Shown here: piece by piece, positions 1-5,982 of the stretch | How positions within the stretch are numbered: position 1 is the first letter of the stretch | Layout of the letters: every line of letters starts with the position of its first letter | NCBI GenBank assembly: GCA_035275625.1 | Contig: DATEMK010000181.1 | Coordinates: 1-11,024 of the forward strand | Direction: 5' to 3' | Length of the DNA: 11,024 nt | Source of the DNA: DATEMK01 sp035275625 | GTDB taxonomy: Bacteria > Bacteroidota > Bacteroidia > AKYH767-A > OLB10 | Made by a program: the position numbers and the translations under genes | The notes under the pieces: generated by a model | Databases searched by the model: none | Seen by the model: only the letters and a program-made list of their open reading frames with translations | Told to the model about the DNA's origin: nothing

Positions 1-14
1 ATAATTCTTATGTT

Positions 15-49
15 CCAACCGAGTCTCCTTTTTAGGGACTCGGTTGTTT
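15..49. repeat. Hairpin repeat, copy 1 of 2 (35 bases)
   Basis: A 35-base element identical to 5786-5820. The arms 16-25 (caaccgagtc) and 37-46 (gactcggttg) form a perfect 10-base-pair stem around a short loop, and the plus strand continues into a short T-rich run. It could end transcription coming from the left of the window, but the second copy has no plus-strand gene in front of it, so a dispersed repeat family is an equally good reading. Weaker similarity to copy 2 continues rightwards to about position 72. Confidence 0.75.
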
Positions 50-52
50 CAT

Positions 53-160
53 TTAACCAAAAGTAATTTTTCTTTTTGAATTTGCTGCAATTGGAACAGG
101 AATGAAATCTTTACCGTGCTTTTCAAATTCCTTATTCTTTATTATACTGTGTCCCTGCAT
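53..160 (-). CDS. Possible small protein (35 aa), or the end of a longer broken ORF
   Basis: I do not recognise a family. The ORF starts at ATG 158-160 and stops at TAA 53-55, a few bases before the hairpin repeat. The peptide is basic and contains the stretches KEFEKHGKDF and ANSKRKITFG; its composition and codons look more like a real Bacteroidota protein than the plus-strand frames do. The same frame stays open upstream through the whole 21-base minisatellite, to a TAA near position 517, but that part contains no ATG, GTG or TTG start. It is therefore either a stand-alone small gene or the surviving end of a larger gene whose start has been lost. Chance openness cannot be excluded at this length. 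Confidence 0.3.
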   Translation of the reverse strand: MQGHSIIKNKEFEKHGKDFIPVPIAANSKRKITFG

Positions 161-269
161 AATCTTCCCGCCTTTTCGCGTATTCTGTCCGGCAATCGCT
201 ATGAAGCAATCGAAACCGCAGTTTCGCTCCGCGCTACATCCAAATCCACCTTCTGTCAGTTCAGCGGCT

Positions 270-458
270 TCGCCAATGCATACAATCCCGTCCGCTGGGC
301 ATTCATTTCCATCCGCTGTCCGGTCAGCGGCTTCGCCAACGCAATCATGCCCATCCGCTCCACATTCCTTCGGCTCCGCTGCACATTCATTTGCGTCCGC
401 GATAGGTTCATTCCCTTCCGCTGCACATTCACTTATATCCGCTGCACCTTCATCGGAA
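270..458. repeat. 21-base minisatellite, about nine units
   Basis: On the plus strand the core tccgct (or the variant ttcgcc) recurs exactly every 21 bases, at 270, 291, 312, 333, 354, 375, 396, 417 and 438. A 63-base higher-order period is also visible: the stretch tcagcggcttcgcc at 261 returns at 324. The period is a multiple of three, so frames stay open together: HSF.SAA-like units in a plus frame (102-518), ECAADG-like units in a minus frame, and MNVQR-like units in another minus frame (GTG 430-432 to TGA 256-258, 58 codons). The block is visibly more GC-rich than its flanks. Degenerate repeats fade in from about 225. Whether any frame is translated is unresolved. Confidence 0.85.
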
Positions 459-519
459 ATTCCGTCAGGTTCAGTGGGTAGCAGGGCTGTTAGGAAGAAA
501 AATTTTGTAATAAATTAAT

Positions 520-837
520 GGATGAGGTTATTTTTTATCCGGGTAAATTAAAAAATCAACAGCGCTGCTCAAAAAACTTACATTAATAAAAGCATCATTT
601 TTAAATAAGATTAAAAAGAATTTTCACGGAAAAAAAAGTCGCATTTTCTCAATGAAAAATCAATAGAAAAAGCACAACCTTATAAATACGAAAACCCCGA
701 AAAAAAGTTACATTTTCTTTCAAACGTAAGCCCCCGCTGTCTTCCGGCCCATCTTCATTTTTTTTAACCCCATCTTGCAGTCATCAGGTTCAAACAAAAA
801 ACCTCGCAAAATTTGTAAACTTTAAAAACTATATAAT
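520..837. other. AT-rich intergenic stretch with no gene seen
   Basis: About 320 bases with a very high A+T content and frequent stops on both strands. I see no RNA gene or clear promoter. The only internal structure is an imperfect direct repeat: the 20 bases at 631-650 (aaaaaaagtcgcattttctc) recur at 700-719 with three mismatches. It presumably contains the promoter of the gene at 838, but I could not find a full Bacteroidota-type promoter (TTG plus TAnnTTTG). Confidence 0.6.
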
Positions 838-1749
838 ATGACAAAAAAGCAAAATGCAAAATTAAACATGTATCGCTCAGTAAACATTGTATGCGATGCC
901 AATCAGCTAATCTGGACAATCCTTGCAGCATTCGTAACTGCCTTTGGTTTCTTCACATCCCGCTTAACGCGCCTCATCGAAAATGCGCGGCAGCAGGAAG
1001 AATTAATTCAGGGTTATGCGCAGCAGAAACAGTTGCGCAAATTCACAATGGCAACGCTTGCCACCTCAGTTTGTTATAAAATTCAGGCTTTTGCTGAGAG
1101 CATCCAGGACGATGTCCTCCTTAATAAGGTGAATTACACCTTTAATGACATCATGAAAATGCGCGGTAACCTTGCACGAAATGCATCGCAGACCATTCTC
1201 CTCGAAGCGCAGGCAGTAATCGCAGCCTTAGCTCCGTTCGGTGTCCTCCCGGCTGATCTTACCGCTCTCGACACAGCAATAAATGATTTTTCTGCTGTAA
1301 TTTCAATGCCGCGCAGTGCAATTGCTCAGGTAAAAACACTTACTGCAGAAATTAAAGAAGACATTGCCTTCATTGACAAAACGCTCAAAAAGAGCATGGA
1401 CAAATTAATGATCAACTTCTCTGTTTCCTCTCCGGCCTTCTACAGCGATTATTTCAACTCCCGTATCATTGTTGACGCGGCTACAAGTTTTACAGAGCTG
1501 GATATTTTGGTTCAGGATAAAATCAGCAAAGCAAAAATCAGTGGGGTTTCCGTCACAGTTGTTGGCACCACAAAAACATATAATGGCAGCACTGATACAG
1601 CAGGCGCTCTTCCGCTCAAAAAGATCTCTCCCGAATTATACAACCTCCATTTCGAAATTCCGGGCTACCTTCCATTGGACGTTACAGGAATAGATGTAAG
1701 TGCAGGGGAGCACGAAAAAGTCCTGGCAGAATTAATTCCTGAGAGTTAA
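838..1749 (+). CDS. Hypothetical protein: helical body with a C-terminal beta-sandwich-like domain
   Basis: A 303-residue protein with no family name I can assign. Residues 20-42 form one hydrophobic stretch (around IWTILAAFVTAFGFFTS) that may be a membrane helix or a buried core helix; there is no cleavable signal peptide. Residues 44-190 are rich in Ala, Gln, Leu and charged residues and read as several long helices. Residues about 231-300 (SGVSVTVVGTTKTYNG, then YNLHFEIPGY) resemble a small carboxypeptidase-regulatory or CNA-B-like beta-sandwich, a fold common as an add-on domain in Bacteroidota. ATG 838 is the first start in the frame; Met11 (868) is an alternative. The gene stands alone, with a terminator hairpin 21 bases after its stop. 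Coding status is secure from length and composition; the domain assignment is an inference. Confidence 0.85.
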   Translation: MTKKQNAKLNMYRSVNIVCDANQLIWTILAAFVTAFGFFTSRLTRLIENARQQEELIQGYAQQKQLRKFTMATLATSVCYKIQAFAESIQDDVLLNKVNYTFNDIMKMRGNLARNASQTILLEAQAVIAALAPFGVLPADLTALDTAINDFSAVISMPRSAIAQVKTLTAEIKEDIAFIDKTLKKSMDKLMINFSVSSPAFYSDYFNSRIIVDAATSFTELDILVQDKISKAKISGVSVTVVGTTKTYNGSTDTAGALPLKKISPELYNLHFEIPGYLPLDVTGIDVSAGEHEKVLAELIPES

Positions 1750-1770
1750 TTTTTTTTAAAAAGGAAAATA

Positions 1771-1803
1771 AAATTCCGGTTCCTTCTTCAGGCACCGGAA
1801 TTT
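1771..1803. terminator. Hairpin terminator, probably bidirectional
   Basis: The arms aaattccggt (1771-1780) and accggaattt (1794-1803) form a perfect 10-base-pair stem with a 13-base loop. T-rich sequence follows on the plus strand (1801-1812), and A-rich sequence before the left arm gives a T-rich tail on the minus strand. It lies just after the stop of the 838-1749 gene. The short minus-strand ORF ending at 1788 finishes inside the loop, so the hairpin could serve converging transcripts from both sides. Confidence 0.7.
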
Positions 1804-2036
1804 TTATTTTTTGTACCAACCGGGTCTCCTTCTTTTTTTCCGCACAGGTCAGGCAATGCAAGCAGCGCACTGGTTCCCGTCCTGCCGTCATAGAATTCAT
1901 TCCAGTCGGGCATAAATTCCATTTCGTCTTCAGCACCGCGCTGTGTAAGCTCTTTATAATCCTGCCAGCCGTGCATCCGCCATTTGGTGTCTTCAGAAAA
2001 ATTAGCATCAGCGAGTAACTGTTTCATTATCTCCAC
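1788..2036 (-). CDS. Hypothetical short protein (82 aa), possibly a gene fragment
   Basis: I do not recognise this protein. It is acidic and aromatic-rich (WRMHGWQDYKEL, then MPDWNEFYDG), which argues against a random frame. The start is a GTG at 2034-2036; the first ATG in frame is three codons later. The frame opens only six codons upstream of the GTG after a stop, with SYPED reading in, so the ORF could be the surviving end of a longer gene. It lies 93 bases downstream of the small membrane protein gene, on the same strand, and could be the last member of that cluster. The last 20 or so codons run through a half copy of the hairpin repeat (about 1815-1832) and stop inside the terminator loop, so the C-terminal tail may be acquired sequence. 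Confidence 0.45.
   Translation of the reverse strand: MEIMKQLLADANFSEDTKWRMHGWQDYKELTQRGAEDEMEFMPDWNEFYDGRTGTSALLALPDLCGKKEGDPVGTKNKNSGA
1815..1832. repeat. Half copy of the hairpin repeat
   Basis: The sequence accaaccgggtctcctt matches the left arm and loop side of the 35-base element at 15-49 and 5786-5820 with one internal difference (g for a) plus the leading base. The right arm is missing, so no equivalent hairpin can form. It lies within the last codons of the minus-strand ORF 1788-2036. Confidence 0.5.
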
Positions 2037-2129
2037 ATCTTCCGGGTAACTTTAGGACGGGCTTGAGTGTTGTGTTTATGTTTATATCTCTAGGGAAAGT
2101 TCACCCGAATTATCGGAAACGTTACTGTT

Positions 2130-2744
2130 TTACGGTAGCGGAGTGTTCCTTCTCGGTTTATGTTTTGCCTTATGCGCTTTGGGCGGCTCAGTTCCAATCA
2201 CTGACCCTTGTATGATATGCTCTACCGTAAGCCCGACTAATAAGACAATCATTCCCAAAATTATGTGGTCGTTTCTGACAAAGTATAACCAAAAAAAAGC
2301 AACCACTCCTTCCAGTGCAGAAAACACGATGGTCATAGGATCGGTAACATGCTTGAAGAAGTTAATCTGCATAAAAAATCCTATCTGAATGCTGTGCTCG
2401 AATAACAACACAACCCCAAGCAAAACGGAAGCCCAGAGTAATCCTAAAGGACCGTCCGCTAAGTATAGCCATAGAAGCCAGGCAATGGTTTCACCGATAC
2501 CCGCCACCACTAAATTCAGCACCAGGTTTTTATGCGGAGGATTTGGTCCCCATACAGTGTGAATGAGCATGTAAACTGAAATTCGTTCTGCCAGCAAGCC
2601 CGCCAATACAATGACGATACCGAAAAAAAAATTTCCTTTATCTGCCTGGTTAACCCAGAAAAACAAACCTGCGAACTCAGCCACCGTAGCAATTACCAGT
2701 GCCTGAAAAAACACTGCGGTATTTTTATTTTTAGCTGCAGCCAT
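2130..2744 (-). CDS. Small membrane protein built from three two-helix repeats
   Basis: A 204-residue, very hydrophobic protein with no family I can name. It appears to consist of three copies of a unit of about 50 residues, each with two membrane helices: roughly AEFAGLFFW..GIVIVLAGLLAER, then GETIAWLLW..ASVLLGVVLLFEH, then LEGVVAFFW..GMIVLLVGLTVEH. Each unit begins with a Glu a few residues before an aromatic/Trp cluster and ends with Glu followed by His or Arg. That gives about six helices with acidic and His residues at matching positions in the membrane. The tail after residue 185 is basic (HKAKHKPRR), suggesting a cytoplasmic C terminus. ATG 2742-2744 lies 18 bases after the DyP peroxidase stop, so the two genes are probably co-transcribed. 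A role in redox or ion transport can only be guessed. Confidence 0.85.
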   Translation of the reverse strand: MAAAKNKNTAVFFQALVIATVAEFAGLFFWVNQADKGNFFFGIVIVLAGLLAERISVYMLIHTVWGPNPPHKNLVLNLVVAGIGETIAWLLWLYLADGPLGLLWASVLLGVVLLFEHSIQIGFFMQINFFKHVTDPMTIVFSALEGVVAFFWLYFVRNDHIILGMIVLLVGLTVEHIIQGSVIGTEPPKAHKAKHKPRRNTPLP

Positions 2745-2762
2745 AATTTTATTTTTATAGTT

Positions 2763-4181
2763 TTATTCTGCTAAAAATTTTATTGCACTGATTCCGGGAA
2801 AGAAAAAATAGCCGCCAGCTCTGACTTTTACAAATGGAGGAATGTCATTGTATTTGTGCCTGACCGGGCAGGCGGGTTCACTGAATTTTGTAGGCAGCAT
2901 TTTAAAAGCATCTGCTTGCTTGTCGTATTTACCCTGAACGCCAACGAAGGGGTCTACTTCATCATAGAGCCCTGCAAACTTCATATTGTTCATCCATGTT
3001 TGCTGAATAAATTCAAACTGACGCTTGATGTCGGAGTTGAAACAAATAAAATTGAGACCTCTTTCCTCGTTGTCAGGTTTATCAATTGCAGCAATCAAAT
3101 CCTTAATCTCCATGGATTCTGCCAATGGTTTCCCATACGATTTTCCTCTTCTCAAAATCCGGTGCTTATTCGAAACTTCATTGGGATGCTTAGGGTCTTC
3201 GTTTTTAGTGTCTTTGGGATTTCCTCTTCGCACATGAGAACCCATAGGACATTTGAGGCCATCTTTATCGTTTTCATAATATTGAAAATCGTTAAGAAAT
3301 GCAGTGAGCTTTCCCCGAGAAAGTTTTTTTTCTTTTTCTTGTTTCAGATTTATGGCTTCTGCTTCCGTCTCTGCCATTGAGAGCGGAATTCCATTAGGCC
3401 ATCGTCCGAGCATTTTGGAAGCAATTCTAATTGGATCCTCACCATATTTCATGAGGGTTTTCCAGAAACTTTTTACATCCTGCTGCATGTCGCGCATCAC
3501 CATGTAGCTTCCGTTTTTACCGAAGTCGCATCCATCAATCTTCGGGCTTAGCGGTCGTTTATCATAGGCGTTTAAGTGACCTAAAATTATTTCTCCCGGA
3601 TTGATTAAATTATTTTCGTTTGACTTACGCTCAAGACCTCTTAACACCGGCTGACTTATTCCATCGGCAAATCCGAAATGTTCTTTGTCGTTATTCAACC
3701 GTACACTCTTTGATTTATATTTTTCGCTCAACGCTTCCTGAAATTTTTCCGACTCGGTTTTGTACACCTGGTCACGAAGATTATCATCGGCAGCATAAAT
3801 CATCAATACACCATGTGTTTCATCATTCCTGTTACCCCATTTCCAATTCGCAGGATTATTATAATCATAGTCGCCAAGAATTCTGTTTCTATTATCTGTA
3901 TCCATTCCCTCGAGGAAAGATTGGTCGAAACCGGCTTCTTTTGTGATTTTTGATTTGTCACCGACAAGTTTTTCCAGACCTTTCGCTGTGAAGGCAATGT
4001 TGAGGCAACTTCCTTCAGGGCCCTTCCCGGAATCATGAAAAGTTGTTTTCGATAACCATGATTTAAATCCGATGACATTCTCAATTTTAAAAATAATGAA
4101 GTAAGCAGACCTTAGTTGTGCGTAACCATAGACCAGCAGTCCCTGAATATCTTTCCTGTCTTGTGAATTTATATGGTACAT
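2763..4181 (-). CDS. DyP-type haem peroxidase
   Basis: A 472-residue dye-decolorizing peroxidase, a haem enzyme that uses hydrogen peroxide to oxidise dyes, phenols and other donors. The diagnostic features are present: the GxxDG motif as GFADGISQP at 170-178 with the distal catalytic Asp173; the proximal haem-ligand His316 in CPMGSHVRRGNP; the conserved Arg344 in RILRRGKSYG; and the closing strand around GGYFFFPG near the C terminus. The length fits the longer DyP subclasses. The N terminus (MYHINSQDRKDIQG) has no Sec or Tat signal, so a cytoplasmic location is likely. ATG 4179-4181 follows the upstream gene's TGA by four bases, which implies translational coupling. Two membrane protein genes flank it in the same cluster and may supply or receive electrons or tether it to the membrane; the substrate is unknown. 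Confidence 0.95.
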   Translation of the reverse strand: MYHINSQDRKDIQGLLVYGYAQLRSAYFIIFKIENVIGFKSWLSKTTFHDSGKGPEGSCLNIAFTAKGLEKLVGDKSKITKEAGFDQSFLEGMDTDNRNRILGDYDYNNPANWKWGNRNDETHGVLMIYAADDNLRDQVYKTESEKFQEALSEKYKSKSVRLNNDKEHFGFADGISQPVLRGLERKSNENNLINPGEIILGHLNAYDKRPLSPKIDGCDFGKNGSYMVMRDMQQDVKSFWKTLMKYGEDPIRIASKMLGRWPNGIPLSMAETEAEAINLKQEKEKKLSRGKLTAFLNDFQYYENDKDGLKCPMGSHVRRGNPKDTKNEDPKHPNEVSNKHRILRRGKSYGKPLAESMEIKDLIAAIDKPDNEERGLNFICFNSDIKRQFEFIQQTWMNNMKFAGLYDEVDPFVGVQGKYDKQADAFKMLPTKFSEPACPVRHKYNDIPPFVKVRAGGYFFFPGISAIKFLAE

Positions 4182-4185
4182 GTTC

Positions 4186-5559
4186 TCAGATTTTTAAAAG
4201 CCATTCTTTAAGTTTTTTATCCGTCATGACAGTTTGTTTTTTTAATCCATCCTGAAGGGCGGTGTTGTTATTAATATTCCCAACAGTAAGATATTTATAA
4301 GCGCTGTACCAAACCTGTGTTGGGATTTGATGCATGCGTGTCCACGACTTAAATTTTTGTTCGTCTACAGCGCCTTCGAAAATCAGATTTTTTGATTTCG
4401 GGAAAAGTTTGGTGTTACTCCATACCGCGGTTAGACCCACGGCAGCACGGTCAATAAAATCACCTAAATAATTTTCCCAACTGCCGTCATAATTACTGAA
4501 GAAGAGCAAGCGTTTTCCTTTATCAATAATAATCCATCGGGCAAAATGAATACTGGGTATCCCTCCTAAATTGCCCTTGTTAAAATGATAAATCCCGAAC
4601 GTTTCTATGAGGAAAAGTACCATCTTCAATGTAAACAACCTGAAACTTCCAGGCTTCAATTCTACTAAATGAGTTAGCTGGTTTTGCACAATTCTGTCCT
4701 CAACTGTTTTTAGCGAAATGGTATCAGGATTGGGGTCATAAAATATTTTGAGTTCCTTATCGGTTTTTTCTTTGTGTCTGAGTATGATGTAATAGACACT
4801 CGCTGTTAATGCAAGAGTAACTATTACACCAATTATGAGGAAGTGCAAAGTCAGTGGTAAAATCACAATCAGGTACCAGGACTGGATTAAGCAAAGTACA
4901 AAGTACAAACCATAAACTAATGTATACAGCAAGCAAAATAAAACCAAAAGAATAATCGGTGACAACCGCCAAAGAAGCGAGGATAATTTCGGAGGATGCT
5001 CTGTGTTGTAAAAAGAGGGTTTTACGTCTTCCTTTAATCGCTTATACATATCTCTTTCTGAAAAACCCTGATGCGGATTTTTGTCTAAGTGACTTTGGAT
5101 TTTGTTCCGGGTTTCTTCTTCGGCTTTAATCTGCAACACCGTTCTGCCCCAAGTGCCTCTGTAAAAATATGGATTGAACTGCGAGTTTGTTTTTAAAAAA
5201 TTAATCCTGTCCGTGTCTGTGATAACATCCTTACCTGGAAAAGTTTTACACGCACAAAACACTTTGTCGAACCCGTTATTAAGCTTTGTATGTTCGACAA
5301 TGTCTTTCAAATGGTCATCTAATTTTCCGTCATAGTTTGTTTCAAAAGCCAAATATGCAGGGTAAATTATTTTTCCGAATGAATCCCTTTCTTCCTCAAG
5401 AATCACAAACCTTGCAAAATGAATAGTGGCAATCGTAGTAAAATTAAAATAAGGATTATCTTCTACGTCCTTTTGTATCGCGTCTAAATCTTGCCTTAGG
5501 TCGTTCATCTTCCCATCAGCAATTTCGGAAATTAAGTTAAAAGCGTTTTGCGGATACAT
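4186..5559 (-). CDS. Membrane protein with duplicated IHFAR/NYDG domain, next to DyP peroxidase
   Basis: A 457-residue protein with two related soluble domains around a membrane segment. Domain 1 (about 40-110) has IHFARFVIL at 46-54 and FETNYDGKLDDHL at 72-84; domain 2 (about 333-390) has IHFARWIII at 337-345 and FFSNYDGSWENYL at 353-365, each followed by a short block ending in a TFPGK/LFPKS-like turn. Residues about 199-260 are strongly hydrophobic and hold two or three helices. With two helices both domains face the same side; with three they face opposite sides. I cannot name the family. Because the DyP fold is itself a dimeric alpha/beta barrel of two similar halves, a structural relation is conceivable but not shown. 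The gene is first in the cluster and ends four bases before the peroxidase start. Confidence 0.85.
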   Translation of the reverse strand: MYPQNAFNLISEIADGKMNDLRQDLDAIQKDVEDNPYFNFTTIATIHFARFVILEEERDSFGKIIYPAYLAFETNYDGKLDDHLKDIVEHTKLNNGFDKVFCACKTFPGKDVITDTDRINFLKTNSQFNPYFYRGTWGRTVLQIKAEEETRNKIQSHLDKNPHQGFSERDMYKRLKEDVKPSFYNTEHPPKLSSLLWRLSPIILLVLFCLLYTLVYGLYFVLCLIQSWYLIVILPLTLHFLIIGVIVTLALTASVYYIILRHKEKTDKELKIFYDPNPDTISLKTVEDRIVQNQLTHLVELKPGSFRLFTLKMVLFLIETFGIYHFNKGNLGGIPSIHFARWIIIDKGKRLLFFSNYDGSWENYLGDFIDRAAVGLTAVWSNTKLFPKSKNLIFEGAVDEQKFKSWTRMHQIPTQVWYSAYKYLTVGNINNNTALQDGLKKQTVMTDKKLKEWLLKI

Positions 5560-5654
5560 TTTTACATGCGGAATTACATCTTTTACTTTTCACCTTTTCG
5601 AATAACAAAGTTGCCGTATAGATAAGAGCGGCATCGTAAGCCAGATATTTTCTC

Positions 5655-5662
5655 CAAATGTA
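5655..5662 (-). promoter_or_regulatory. Candidate Bacteroidota -7 box (TACATTTG) for the DyP cluster
   Basis: On the minus strand TACATTTG fits the Bacteroidota -7 consensus TAnnTTTG exactly. A TTTG lies 15 bases upstream, somewhat closer than the usual spacing for the -33 element. The start of the first cluster gene is about 95 bases downstream. A match this short can occur by chance in AT-rich DNA. Confidence 0.3.
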
Positions 5663-5751
5663 ATTTATTCTTGACAACAAAACCTTCATGCATTTTTCTT
5701 AACCTTGTTTTAGAAAAAAATGGCAATCGCATCATCATACAAGCTCGCATT

Positions 5752-5767
5752 AGGAACTGCAGTTCCT
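5752..5767. promoter_or_regulatory. 16-base perfect palindrome, possible operator
   Basis: The sequence aggaactgcagttcct is a perfect 16-base palindrome. It lies about 90 bases upstream of the candidate -7 box of the DyP cluster and about 20 bases from hairpin repeat copy 2. A dimeric regulator could bind it, but no regulator gene is in the window and the palindrome could be coincidental. Confidence 0.3.
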
Positions 5768-5785
5768 TGCTTTCAATTTTGAGTC

Positions 5786-5820
5786 CCAACCGAGTCTCCT
5801 TTTTAGGGACTCGGTTGTTT
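5786..5820. repeat. Hairpin repeat, copy 2 of 2 (35 bases)
   Basis: Identical over 35 bases to 15-49, with the same 10-base-pair stem (arms 5787-5796 and 5808-5817). It lies in the divergent region between the minus-strand DyP cluster and the plus-strand secreted-protein cluster. The T-rich side faces the plus strand, yet no plus-strand gene precedes it, so a simple terminator role does not fit. Partial similarity to copy 1 continues to about 5844, so the duplicated unit may be longer than the hairpin. Confidence 0.75.
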
Positions 5821-5982
5821 TACTTTATGCGAAAGTCATTTTCCTGAAAAGAACATCCCATAAATTCTTTTACTCCTCAATTTATTCACTTTACTCCCCC
5901 GTTCCATCCATCTGCCTGATATAGGTAGGTTCTGCTTTTTAAGTGGTGTTGTTTTGCAGCATAAAATCAAAGTCAACCACAA

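Larger units (their letters stand above)
5562..5789 (-). pseudogene. Possible gene remnant upstream of the DyP cluster
   Basis: No intact gene is evident. One frame is open from a TTG at 5787-5789 to about 5583, but its product is not convincing. Pieces that look more protein-like lie in different frames: NASLYDDAIAIFF (5751 down to 5713) and LAYDAALIYTATLLFEKVK (5644 down to about 5588). The second resembles the AYDA..L..A segment seen near the end of periplasmic ligand-binding proteins of the branched-chain amino acid type. Joining them needs at least two frameshifts, so this would be a decayed fragment. It is equally possible that the stretch is only a leader region. Confidence 0.2.

Noticed and set aside
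270..458. CRISPR array
   Set aside because: The units are 21 bases, contiguous and degenerate, with no constant repeat separated by unique spacers and no cas genes nearby.
102..518. Plus-strand 138-codon reading frame as a real secreted protein
   Set aside because: The hydrophobic start region appears to be the complement of a charged minus-strand frame, and the rest is minisatellite open in several frames. There is no independent support for translation.
631..719. Pair of imperfect 20-base direct repeats as an attachment site or operator
   Set aside because: Both copies are mostly A and T runs with three mismatches in 20, which is easily reached by chance in this AT-rich stretch.
1682..2008. 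Minus-strand 108-codon frame overlapping the 82-residue ORF
   Set aside because: It runs across the terminator hairpin and into the end of the 838-1749 gene. The overlapping frame at 1788-2036 has a more protein-like composition and stops inside the hairpin.
2856..3380. Plus-strand 174-codon reading frame
   Set aside because: It lies opposite the well-supported DyP peroxidase gene and has no recognisable protein features; it is a shadow.
5786..5820. Simple intrinsic terminator for the flanking gene
   Set aside because: The flanking gene on the left is transcribed away from it, and the minus strand has no T run after the stem.
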